Assembly: GCF_001442805.1 (NCBI RefSeq)
Contig: NZ_CP011131.1
Location: forward strand, 4,092,001 to 4,156,000
Reading direction: 5' to 3'
Length of the DNA stretch: 64,000 nucleotides
Source of the DNA: Lysobacter gummosus
Lineage (GTDB): Bacteria > Pseudomonadota > Gammaproteobacteria > Xanthomonadales > Xanthomonadaceae
Below are positions 55,986 to 64,000 of the stretch, piece after piece. The position numbers and the translations under genes were made by a program. The stretch's first letter is position 1. Each line of letters opens with the position of its first letter. Under the pieces are notes generated by a model, which worked only from the letters and a program-made list of their open reading frames with translations, was not told where the DNA came from and made no database searches.

Positions 55986-58900
55986 TCAGTAGTAACCCGC
56001 CAAATTCAAGAACCACCCCTTGTTGTCGTACTCCAGATCCGTCAAATCATCGCTGAAGTCGGTGAAGTTGTAGCCGATGCCGACCTTGAAGTTGTCGCCG
56101 ATCTGACGGTCCACGCCGACCAGCCAACCGCGCTTGTCGCCGCCGTCCTTCACCGCCAGCCAGCGGTATTCGGCCATGGCGTCCCATTTGGCGATCAGGT
56201 GGTATCGCACTTGCCCGGCGAGGAAGTCGGCGCGGCTGTCCAGCCACAGGCCGGTGCCGCGGCCGAGGCGGTAGTCGCCCCAGCGGCTGGCGGCCTTGCC
56301 GCCCACTTCCCACTTGTCGTCGATGCGGTAGATGCCTTCGAACGACAGCACCTGCGAGCGCTGGTCGTACTGGTTGCCGCCTTCCTGGCCGATGGTGGCC
56401 AGATCGTACAAGTAGATGTACTTGCCGAACGCGGCCCAGCGCGAGCTGTCGTGCGGTCGGTAGGCGAAGCCCAGGTTGCCTTCGACGGTCTTGGCGCCGC
56501 GGCTGGCGTCGATTTCGTCGTTGATGTCGGAGTAGACGAAGCGCGCGGCGATGCGCCAGTCCTCGTTGATCTTGTAGAACAGGCGGTTGGTGGTGACCCA
56601 CACTTCGCGACGCTCGGCGCCGCTGTCCTTGCGGTATTCGATCTTGCTCGACCAGTCGGTGCGCGGATCGACGCGGCCGCCGCTGAGGCTGTAGGCGCGG
56701 CGATCGACGTGGCCGGTGGACGCTTCCAGATCGCCGTCCATCAAGGTGAAGCCCAGGTTCCAGCCTTCGGCCGGATAGAAGTCCATGCCGAAGGTATGCA
56801 TGATGCCTTCGCTGGAATCGCGCGGGTCCTTGAGGAACTGGCTCTCGTTGTAGAGGTTGGTCTGGTTGTTCAAGCGCCAGCGCTGGCCGATGGTCCAACC
56901 GGTCTGCAGGGCGTTGTCGAACAGCGGATCGCGCTCGGTGTTGTCGGTGCTGAAGGTGTAGGCGCCGTACAGCGTGTGATCGGTGTTGAGGCGATACTCG
57001 GCGTCGAGCTTGCCGGCCTGACCGCGGCTGCCGCTGCTGACTTCCGCGCCGACGCTGGAGCGATCGCCGAACAGGTAGCGCGCGCCCAGGGTGAGCAGAT
57101 CGTTGCGGTCGTACTTGCCGCCGTCGTCATCGACCGTGTATTGCCCGGTCGCGTACAACTCAAGCGTCGAGCCGATGCGGTGACGGTAGCTGAGCGCGAA
57201 CAGCATCGCGTCGATGTCGGGCGCGGTCGAGGTCGAACTCGCGCCGCGCTCTTCGCGGATGCGGCGCAGTTCGGCGCCGAGCTGGTCGTCGTTGGTGATG
57301 CGCCAATCGGCGGTCAGCTGGCTTTGTTCGAGCGACTCGTCGCCGCGTTCGCGACGGGTGTGTCGGCCGAACAGGCTGAAGTTCTCCGTGAAATAGCCGA
57401 GGAACTCCGCGCCGTACTCCTGCACCGCTTCGCCGTTGTCGTAGCGCGAGATCGAGAAACCTTCGTCGATGTCGCGCCACCAGGCGCCGACGCTCCAGTC
57501 GAGCTCGGTCCAACCCAATTCCTTGAAGTTGGCGCGCGCTTCGACCTTGTCGGCGTCGCCCCTGCGCGCACCGGTGACCGGGTTGATGCGGGTGAAATCG
57601 ACGCCGCCGTTGGTCGAATACCAGATCGGCGCGGCGGTGGATTCGGTACGCGTCTTCTCCAGTTTCAGGTAGGTGCCGCGTCCGGCCTGCAGGGTCAGGT
57701 CCACGCCCTTGAGGCTGTAGTCGTCGCCGCTGCGGTTTTCGTCGATGTAGGTGCCGCCGACCGCGAAGTGATCGCCGAACCATTGCTTGCCGCGGAAACC
57801 GGCGCTGACGTCGTCGGTCTGGAAACCGGCCGGGACGTATTCGTAATCGACCAGCAGGCGCTGCGTGTAGCCGTCCAGCGGCGTGTCGCGGGTCAGGGTG
57901 CGCACGTTTTCGCGGGTGATCTGCGACAAGGCCCGGGTCAGGATGAGGCGACCCTGCATGTCGTTCATTTCGTAATCGGCGCCGCGCTTGAGGTCCACGC
58001 GCGACTCCACCCGGCCGGTGGTGACGTCGCGGATTTCCACCGTGACCTTTTCCGAGCCCGGCAGGACGTCGGTGTGGCGCAGCATGTACACGCTGTTGCC
58101 GGTGCCGAGGAACTCGGTGTGGCCGAGCGCGCTCTGCGCTTCGGAGCCGAACAGCTTGAGTTCGCTGCGCGGATCGCCGAGCACGGTGGTGTTGCGGCTG
58201 CGCCAGTTCAGCGCCGCGCCGTACAGCGAGCGGTTGTACTGGCCGTATTCGGTGCCGGTGATGCCGGTGTTGAAGTTGCCCCACATCGCCTGGTTCTGAT
58301 CCCAGTCCACGCGCAGGTACAACTTGCCCTGGGTGTCTACGTCGCGATAGGTGTTGGAATCGTCGCCGTAGACCGGGTAGTACAGGTTCGGATCGAGACG
58401 GCGGAAGATGTCCTGCGCATCTGCGTCGAAGAAGCCGTTGAACATGCGCTTGATTTCGTTCTCGCGCGTGTCGGCCTGGGCGGTGATCAGGTACTTGCCC
58501 TGCACCTTGCCCTTCAGATAGAACGCCAGACGGCCTTCGCTGATGAAGCTGTCGTCGTAGCGGCCCTGGTCGCCCGCGGCCAGCGGTTCGATGTTGCCGC
58601 TGACGTTGTTCTCCGACAGGGTCACGTCCGCCAGCGCTACCAGGAAGCTGTACTTGCCGGTCACGTTGACGTCGAGGTTCTTCTCGATGTCGCCGCCGCC
58701 GCGGTTCTTGATCTTCACCGCGTAGGTGTGCGGGCCGACCGGTTCCAGGAACTCGGCCGCGAACTTGCGTTCCAGGTCGATCGGGAAGGTCTGGTCGTTG
58801 ATCGTCAGCTGGCTGTCGCGCGGAATGTCGCGGCCGTAGATGCGCACGCGCGAGCCGTAGACCGGGATGTTCTGGATGCGGATCGCGTTGGAGCCGTAGA

Positions 58901-59813
58901 TCGAACTGGTGATCGCCACGTCCTGCGCACCGCGATCGTCGATCGGCTGGCCGAGCGTGCGCTGCACTTGTTCGCGCTGGATCTGCACGCCGCGGTCGTA
59001 CTCTTCCGGCTTCAGCAACTGGATGCGCTGCTGATTGATTTCGTCGAACACGCCGTCCTTGCCGTAGGCGCGGGCGATGTAGATCAGCTCGTCGCCGGCC
59101 AACAGGTTGATGTTGGACGGCAGCGTGCCGTCCCACTCCTGCTCGGAGACGTTCTCGACCGGCAGGTCGATCGTCGCCAGCGGCGTCACCAGATCGGTGT
59201 CGCTGCCGCGGTAGACGGTCACCGTCAGCTTGTCGATGAACGAGGCGTAGTTGGTATAGCCGTGGAAGCGCACCGGCTTGGTGATGCGGCCGTTCTCGAA
59301 CGGCGCGGTCGAACCGGCCTGCACGTTGAGCACCGGCGGGCCGAGCGTGGGATCTTCGGTCGCCCAGATCACGCCGCCGTTGGGCAGGTCGATCTGGAAC
59401 TTGCCGGCGATCTTCGCCGCACCCGGCGCGAGGTTCTCGTGCACCACATCGACGCGGCGATTGGCTTGCAGCGCCGCCGCATCGTCGCCCTGCGCCACCG
59501 GCTTCTCTTCGCCGCGGGTTCGCACTCGGAACAGCAGGCCTTCCTCGCTGCGGCATTCGCTGCCTTCGCACTTGGCGCGCGGCACCGGCTGCGTCGCTTC
59601 GGTCTGCGGCGCCGGCTTGTCGAGCGAGCTCAGGTCCACCGGGACCGGCGTGGTGCGCCGGCCCAGATCCTGCCTGGGCTGGGCCAGGGTGTCGGGCGCG
59701 CGGTTCTGGCTCGGATTATTGACGCCGGTCTTCTGCGCGAGCGCGGGCGTGGCCGCGCCGGCGGAGAGCAAGCCGATCAGGGTCATGTCCAGAAGCTTCA
59801 TCTTCATCTTCAT
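55986..59813 (-). CDS. Large outer-membrane beta-barrel protein with N-terminal periplasmic domain
   Basis: 1,275 residues from ATG 59813. This start was preferred because GAGGA lies 7 nt upstream; the ATG at 59819 lies only 1 nt from it. A signal peptide is clear (MKMKMKLLDMTLIGLLSAG...ALA). The N-terminal half has beta-rich Ig-like segments (YGSRVRIYGRDIPRDSQL, NVTGKYSFLVALADVTL). The second half shows many alternating amphipathic strands with aromatic ends typical of an outer-membrane barrel (YDRNDLLTLGARYLFG, LYGAYTFSTDN). The last strand ends GWFLNLAGYY, close to the C-terminal signature used by the BAM machinery. No TonB-box or plug motif seen. The upstream gene ends 4 bp before ATG 59819, so the two form an operon. 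It may anchor or export the repeat protein. Function unknown. Confidence 0.85.
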   Translation of the reverse strand: MKMKMKLLDMTLIGLLSAGAATPALAQKTGVNNPSQNRAPDTLAQPRQDLGRRTTPVPVDLSSLDKPAPQTEATQPVPRAKCEGSECRSEEGLLFRVRTRGEEKPVAQGDDAAALQANRRVDVVHENLAPGAAKIAGKFQIDLPNGGVIWATEDPTLGPPVLNVQAGSTAPFENGRITKPVRFHGYTNYASFIDKLTVTVYRGSDTDLVTPLATIDLPVENVSEQEWDGTLPSNINLLAGDELIYIARAYGKDGVFDEINQQRIQLLKPEEYDRGVQIQREQVQRTLGQPIDDRGAQDVAITSSIYGSNAIRIQNIPVYGSRVRIYGRDIPRDSQLTINDQTFPIDLERKFAAEFLEPVGPHTYAVKIKNRGGGDIEKNLDVNVTGKYSFLVALADVTLSENNVSGNIEPLAAGDQGRYDDSFISEGRLAFYLKGKVQGKYLITAQADTRENEIKRMFNGFFDADAQDIFRRLDPNLYYPVYGDDSNTYRDVDTQGKLYLRVDWDQNQAMWGNFNTGITGTEYGQYNRSLYGAALNWRSRNTTVLGDPRSELKLFGSEAQSALGHTEFLGTGNSVYMLRHTDVLPGSEKVTVEIRDVTTGRVESRVDLKRGADYEMNDMQGRLILTRALSQITRENVRTLTRDTPLDGYTQRLLVDYEYVPAGFQTDDVSAGFRGKQWFGDHFAVGGTYIDENRSGDDYSLKGVDLTLQAGRGTYLKLEKTRTESTAAPIWYSTNGGVDFTRINPVTGARRGDADKVEARANFKELGWTELDWSVGAWWRDIDEGFSISRYDNGEAVQEYGAEFLGYFTENFSLFGRHTRRERGDESLEQSQLTADWRITNDDQLGAELRRIREERGASSTSTAPDIDAMLFALSYRHRIGSTLELYATGQYTVDDDGGKYDRNDLLTLGARYLFGDRSSVGAEVSSGSRGQAGKLDAEYRLNTDHTLYGAYTFSTDNTERDPLFDNALQTGWTIGQRWRLNNQTNLYNESQFLKDPRDSSEGIMHTFGMDFYPAEGWNLGFTLMDGDLEASTGHVDRRAYSLSGGRVDPRTDWSSKIEYRKDSGAERREVWVTTNRLFYKINEDWRIAARFVYSDINDEIDASRGAKTVEGNLGFAYRPHDSSRWAAFGKYIYLYDLATIGQEGGNQYDQRSQVLSFEGIYRIDDKWEVGGKAASRWGDYRLGRGTGLWLDSRADFLAGQVRYHLIAKWDAMAEYRWLAVKDGGDKRGWLVGVDRQIGDNFKVGIGYNFTDFSDDLTDLEYDNKGWFLNLAGYY

Positions 59814-59823
59814 GGTCATGTCC

Positions 59824-62800
59824 TCAGCGGTTGCCCACGCCGACCGGCGCCTGGGTGTCGTCGGTGATATCCACTCTCACTTTCTGCCTCACCTCGGGCT
59901 TGAGCTCGGCCGAGATCGCTTCGAACACGGCCTTGGCGCGACGCAGTCCCAGTTGCACGTTGTAGGCGGCGGCGCCGCGTTTGTCGGCGCGGCCGATGAC
60001 GCCGACCGCTCCGCTGCCCTGCTGATTGAGCGCCTTGGCGATCTCGCTGATCAGCGCCTTGTACTTCGGTTTGATCGTGGCCTGGTCGGTGTCGAACAGC
60101 ACCTCGCCCAAGCGGATCGACGGATCCAGGCTCACCAACGCCTGGCTCGCATCGACGCCGGCCACCACATCCACCTGCACCTTGTGCGCGAGGTCCGGAT
60201 CGGACTCGAGCTGCTTGAGCAGCTCGGCCTGCACGGCGCGGGCGCGGGCGAAGGCCAATGCCTCCTCCTCGGCCTGCGCGGTGACGGTGACGCTGCCTCC
60301 GCCGGCTTCGCGCAGACGGCCGGCGATGTCCTCGAACATCGGCGTGTAGTCCGGCTTCACCTTGGCGCTGCCGGCTTCGAAGATCACCTCGCCCAGTTCG
60401 ACGTCGGTGTTCGACTTGCCGCTGCCGATTTCGCCCGGCGGCAGCTTGACGCCGAAGTCGAAGCGGGTCGGCACGCCCTGGGTGATGCGGCGCACGCGCG
60501 GGTTTTCGCTGGTGAACACCGAGCCCGGCGGCAATGTCGCCGGATCGACCTTGAGGATGAAGTTGCGTCCGCGCGCGGCGTCGCCGCCGTGGATGCCCTC
60601 GAGGTGGTAACGGCCGTACGCGTCGGTTTCCATGATCAGACCTTCCACCGATGCGATGCGCACGCCCGGAATGCCGCGCTCCTCGACCCCGTTGTTGCGG
60701 ATCGTGTAAGCGACCTGGTAACCGGCCGCGCTCTGGCTGACCTGACGGCTGATCTGCAGGTCCTGCGCGGTCAGACCCTTGGCGGCATCGCCGCGGCCGC
60801 GTTCGACCGTGGTCTTGCCGGCGGCGTCCATCCGCACCGTGGTGCCTTCGTCGGTGGTCAGCACGAAGTCGTCGGTGAACTCCAGCGAGCTCAGCGTCTG
60901 CCGCACGATCACCTGCCGCTGCGCGGCGGTGACCGCGTCGGAGCTGCGGCCTTCGATGCGACCCAGCGCGATGCCATGCAGCAGCGGCGCGCTCGCGTCG
61001 GGCTCGGCGACCGGACCGTCGCCGCGATCGACCGTGGTGGAACCGGCGACGTAGGCGTTTGGAGCGAAGCCTCCCTGCACGCGCACGCCGGTGGCCTTGG
61101 CCGGATCCTGCCAGCCGTCGCTGTCGCGGTCGTCGAACACGCTGCCGACGATCAGGCTGTCTTCCAGCAGCGGATCGCCCGCCATGGTGACTTCGGCGGT
61201 GGCGTCGTTACTGATCTTGATGCCGTTGTCGTCGTAGCCGGCGACCTGGTTCTTATGGCCGCCCTTGCCCACGCCGGCGCCCACTCGCAGGAAGTAGCTC
61301 ACCGAGCCCTTGCCGCCGACCGCGATGTCGATGCCGCCGATGCGCAGCGGATTGGCGCTCATCACCACGCCGTTGCGGTTGTCGTCGTCCACCGTCAGCG
61401 AGTTATCGACGAAGGTGAAGCCGGCCGGCGGGATATCGACCAGGGTCGCGTTGACCGCGGGCGAATCGCCGACGTTCTCGATCTGCACGGTGTAGCGGAC
61501 CAGATCGCCGATCTTGACCTCGCGCACCGCCGCGGTCTTGATCAGGCGCAACACCGGCGCGTTGGCCACCACGGTGATGCTTACCGTCGCGTTCGCGCAC
61601 ACCGGCGTCGGCGAAGAAACGTCGCAGACGCGATAGGTGAAGGTGTCGGTACCGGCGAACAGCGGGTTCGGCGTGTAGGTGCACGAACCGGCCGCGCAGG
61701 TCACGGTGCCGTTGCTCGGCTGGCCGACGATGGTCAGCGAGGCCGGATCCAGCGGCGCGCCGGTCACCGTGTCGTTGCCGACCACGTTGATCGTCACCGG
61801 CTTGCCCTGGTCGGTCTTGCCCACATCCGGATTGGCCGTGACCGTATTGGGCTGCACCGTCACGGTGACCGTCGCGGTCGCGCAGTTGGTCGGATTGAGC
61901 TTCTCGCAGATCGTGTAGACGTAGCTGTCGTTGCCGCTGAAGTTCGGACGCGGCGTGTAGGTGATGGTGCCGTCGCTGTTGACCACGACAGTGCCGTTGC
62001 TGGGATCGGTGCTGACGGTGATCACGACCAGGTTCGGATCGATCGGCGCGCCGTTGAGCGTGTCGTTGGCGATCACGTTGGTCGTCACCGGCGTGTTCTG
62101 CGGAGTCGTGCCCGTGCCGCCGGCGGGATCGTCGGTGGCGGTGATCGCGGGCGCGGTCACGGTGATGGTCACCGTGGCGGTATCGCAGTTGCTCGGGTTC
62201 AGCACTTCGCACAGCTGGTAGGTCACGGTGTAGTTGCCGGCCGGCGTACCGGGCGCGACATCCACGCCGCCATCGGCCTTGACCGTCAGCGGGCCGTTGG
62301 TGTTCGGGGTTACGGTGACGTCGGCGGGGTTGACGGTGCTGCCGCCGAGCGTGTCGTTGCCGAGCACGTTGACCACGTTGGTGCCGCCGGTGCCGCCGTT
62401 GACCGGCGTGGCGACGATGTCATCGACCGCGTCGATGACCGCGGCGCTCACCGTCACGGTCACATCGGCCTGGGTGCAATTGGTCGGATCGGCGATTTCG
62501 CAGATCTCGTAGCGCACCACGTAACTGCCCTGCGGCGTGCCCGGCGCGACGTTCACCGCGCCGGTGGCCGGATCGATGGTCACGTTCGGGCTGGTGGTCG
62601 AGATTTGGCGAATGGTGACATTCGAAGTCGTCGCCGGCTGGCCGTTTAGCGTGTCGTTGACCAGCACGTTCGGCACGGCTACACCACCGGTTGCGCCGTT
62701 GGCGACCGTACCCGAATCAGGGGCGGCCACGATCGGGCGCCGGGCAACCGGCGTGGTCACCTGCGAAGTGGACGGCGTCGGCGTTTCGGCCGAGGTCGCG

Positions 62801-64000
62801 CTGGCGTCGTTGACGATGTTGCCGGCGGTGGCGTCGCCGGCCGTCACCGTGTACGTACCGGTGACCACGCAGGTCGCGCTGCCGCCGGTCGGCGCCATCG
62901 CCGGGCAATTCCAGCTCGAAGGCGTGGTCTTGCTGTCGGTGATGACGACGTTGTTCAACGTCACGTTGCCGGTGTTGGTGGCGGTGATGGTGTAGGTCAG
63001 CACGTCGCCGATCGTCACCGTGCCGCTGCCGTCGTTGTCGGCGTTGGTGGGCTGGGACTTGAGCAGGGTCATCGCGGGGTTGCGCGTCGCGGTGATCGTG
63101 ACCGTATCGGTCGGCGAGGTCGTGGTGCCGTCGGTCGCGCTGGCGATGTTGGTAAGGCTGCCGGCATCCAGATCGGCCTGGGTCACGCTGTAGTTCGCCG
63201 TGCAGGTCAGGGTCTGGCTCGGGTTCAGGCCACCGGCCGGCAGCGCCGGACAGGTCACCGTGGTCTTGTCGTCGGTCACGCTGATCGGCGCGGTGATCGT
63301 AACGTTGCCGGTGTTGGTGACGATGTAGGTATACGGAATCACCTGGCCGACCGTCGCGTAGGTCGTCGCGGTCGAAGCCTTGTCGATCGTCATCGCACGC
63401 GTCTGCGTCGCGGTGATCGTGACCGTATCCGTCGGCGAGGTCGTGGTGCCGTCGGTCGCGCTGGCGATGTTGGTCAACGTGCCGGCGTTCAGATCGGCCT
63501 GGGTCACGCTGTAGTTCGCCGTGCAGGTCAGCGTCTGGGTCGGCGCCAGGCCGCCGGCCGGCAGCGCCGGACAGGTCACCGTGGTCTTGTCGTCGGTCAC
63601 GCTGATCGCGGCGGTGATCGTGACATTGCCGGTGTTGGTGACGATGTAGGTGTACGGGATCACCTGGCCGACCGTTGCGTAGGTCGTCGCGGTCGAAGCC
63701 TTGTCGATCGTCATCGCACGCGTCTGCGTCGCGGTGATCGTGACCGTATCCGTCGGCGAGGTCGTGGTGCCGTCGGTCGCGCTGGCGATGTTGGTCAACG
63801 TGCCGGCGTTCAGATCGGCCTGGGTCACGCTGTAGTTCGCCGTGCAGGTCAGCGTCTGGGTCGGCGCCAGGCCGCCGGCCGGCAGCGCCGGACAGGTCAC
63901 CGTGGTCTTGTCGTCGGTCACGCTGATCGCGGCGGTGATCGTGACATTGCCGGTGTTGGTGACGATGTAGGTGTACGGGATCACCTGGCCGACCGTTGCG
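59824..64000 (-). CDS. Repeat-rich surface protein with DUF11-like, cadherin-like and two OmpA-like domains (5' end missing at right edge)
   Basis: At least 1,391 codons, open to the window edge, so the N-terminus and signal peptide are not seen. From the edge inward: near-identical 107-residue repeats of DUF11 type (TYATVGQVIPYTYIVTNTGN...TDTVTITATQTRA), one diverged DUF11 repeat, and four cadherin-like domains with the V(L/I)xNDT signature (NVLVNDTLNG, NVLGNDTLGG). Next are another DUF11 domain (LIKTAAVREVKIGDLVRYTV), an SdrD-type FDDRDSDGWQDP site and a carboxypeptidase-regulatory-like domain. The end has two OmpA-like domains (LGEVIFEAGSAKVKPDY and LGEVLFDTDQATIKPKY...GRADKRG...RRAKAV). 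The last one keeps the peptidoglycan-binding pattern. Probably a cell-envelope adhesin or scaffold held to peptidoglycan, in operon with the barrel protein. Confidence 0.9.
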   Translation of the reverse strand, partial: ATVGQVIPYTYIVTNTGNVTITAAISVTDDKTTVTCPALPAGGLAPTQTLTCTANYSVTQADLNAGTLTNIASATDGTTTSPTDTVTITATQTRAMTIDKASTATTYATVGQVIPYTYIVTNTGNVTITAAISVTDDKTTVTCPALPAGGLAPTQTLTCTANYSVTQADLNAGTLTNIASATDGTTTSPTDTVTITATQTRAMTIDKASTATTYATVGQVIPYTYIVTNTGNVTITAPISVTDDKTTVTCPALPAGGLNPSQTLTCTANYSVTQADLDAGSLTNIASATDGTTTSPTDTVTITATRNPAMTLLKSQPTNADNDGSGTVTIGDVLTYTITATNTGNVTLNNVVITDSKTTPSSWNCPAMAPTGGSATCVVTGTYTVTAGDATAGNIVNDASATSAETPTPSTSQVTTPVARRPIVAAPDSGTVANGATGGVAVPNVLVNDTLNGQPATTSNVTIRQISTTSPNVTIDPATGAVNVAPGTPQGSYVVRYEICEIADPTNCTQADVTVTVSAAVIDAVDDIVATPVNGGTGGTNVVNVLGNDTLGGSTVNPADVTVTPNTNGPLTVKADGGVDVAPGTPAGNYTVTYQLCEVLNPSNCDTATVTITVTAPAITATDDPAGGTGTTPQNTPVTTNVIANDTLNGAPIDPNLVVITVSTDPSNGTVVVNSDGTITYTPRPNFSGNDSYVYTICEKLNPTNCATATVTVTVQPNTVTANPDVGKTDQGKPVTINVVGNDTVTGAPLDPASLTIVGQPSNGTVTCAAGSCTYTPNPLFAGTDTFTYRVCDVSSPTPVCANATVSITVVANAPVLRLIKTAAVREVKIGDLVRYTVQIENVGDSPAVNATLVDIPPAGFTFVDNSLTVDDDNRNGVVMSANPLRIGGIDIAVGGKGSVSYFLRVGAGVGKGGHKNQVAGYDDNGIKISNDATAEVTMAGDPLLEDSLIVGSVFDDRDSDGWQDPAKATGVRVQGGFAPNAYVAGSTTVDRGDGPVAEPDASAPLLHGIALGRIEGRSSDAVTAAQRQVIVRQTLSSLEFTDDFVLTTDEGTTVRMDAAGKTTVERGRGDAAKGLTAQDLQISRQVSQSAAGYQVAYTIRNNGVEERGIPGVRIASVEGLIMETDAYGRYHLEGIHGGDAARGRNFILKVDPATLPPGSVFTSENPRVRRITQGVPTRFDFGVKLPPGEIGSGKSNTDVELGEVIFEAGSAKVKPDYTPMFEDIAGRLREAGGGSVTVTAQAEEEALAFARARAVQAELLKQLESDPDLAHKVQVDVVAGVDASQALVSLDPSIRLGEVLFDTDQATIKPKYKALISEIAKALNQQGSGAVGVIGRADKRGAAAYNVQLGLRRAKAVFEAISAELKPEVRQKVRVDITDDTQAPVGVGNR
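63070..64000 (-). repeat. Tandem 321-bp coding repeats in the DUF11 region
   Basis: Units begin at 63070, 63391 and 63712, spacing 321 bp (107 codons). The last continues past the window edge. The second and third are almost identical at the DNA level over the part seen. The first differs at more positions. Confidence 0.93.

Noticed and set aside
55962..59867. 1,301-codon plus-strand ORF opposite the outer-membrane barrel gene
   Set aside because: The minus-strand frame has a signal peptide, barrel strands and operon context. The plus frame has none and overlaps the bidirectional terminator.
63070..64000. Regularly spaced repeats as a possible CRISPR array
   Set aside because: The unit is 321 bp, in frame and protein-coding, without short spacers.

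Overview
The window is GC-rich DNA from a gammaproteobacterium that looks like Lysobacter or a near relative in the Xanthomonadaceae. That assignment is inferred from the mix of a very large lipopeptide synthetase locus, a giant Rhs/YD-repeat protein, an OmpA-type repeat adhesin paired with an outer-membrane barrel, and an IS3-family element. No rRNA, tRNA or housekeeping marker is present to confirm it.

Region 1 (1-32370, minus strand) is one long operon for a lipopeptide. It reads from right to left: a fatty acyl-AMP ligase, a free acyl carrier protein, then four non-ribosomal peptide synthetases (called NRPS1 to NRPS4 here). NRPS1 has 2 modules, NRPS2 has 3 and NRPS3 has 3. NRPS4 is cut by the left edge after one full module and the start of a second. 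Gene junctions are tight (4-bp and 8-bp overlaps, 58-bp gap at most). Residues lining the adenylation pockets read as Ser at modules 2 and 6, Thr at module 5, and four copies of one Glu/Gln-like code at modules 3, 4, 7 and 8. Modules 1 and 9 are unassigned. No epimerisation domain is seen, but modules 4, 6, 7 and 8 carry condensation domains with the look of dual epimerisation/condensation enzymes. A 3.45-kb stretch is repeated exactly between NRPS2 and NRPS3. The end of the assembly line, including any thioesterase, lies outside the window.

Region 2 (32371-38551) starts with a divergent intergenic region. It is followed on the plus strand by a penicillin-acylase-family Ntn hydrolase overlapping a SyrD/PvdE-type cyclic-peptide ABC exporter. 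Together with the acyl-initiated NRPS this resembles the pyoverdine arrangement, in which an acylated precursor is exported to the periplasm and then deacylated. A convergent TPR-repeat protein of unknown role closes the region.

Region 3 (38552-55985) is a polymorphic-toxin locus. It has a 4,913-residue YD-repeat protein with six cadherin/Ig-like domains set into the repeat region, then a LysM domain, a hydrophobic Ala/Gly-rich stretch, a helical segment and a C-terminal domain that fits an ADP-ribosyltransferase pattern. A 114-residue candidate immunity gene follows after 3 bp. Next comes a complete IS3-family element with a 4-bp target duplication, then two small unrecognised ORFs and a bidirectional terminator.

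Region 4 (55986-64000, minus strand) is a two-gene surface operon. The first gene is a repeat-rich secreted protein (DUF11-like repeats of 321 bp, cadherin-like domains, two OmpA-like domains), cut by the right edge. The second is a 1,275-residue outer-membrane beta-barrel protein.
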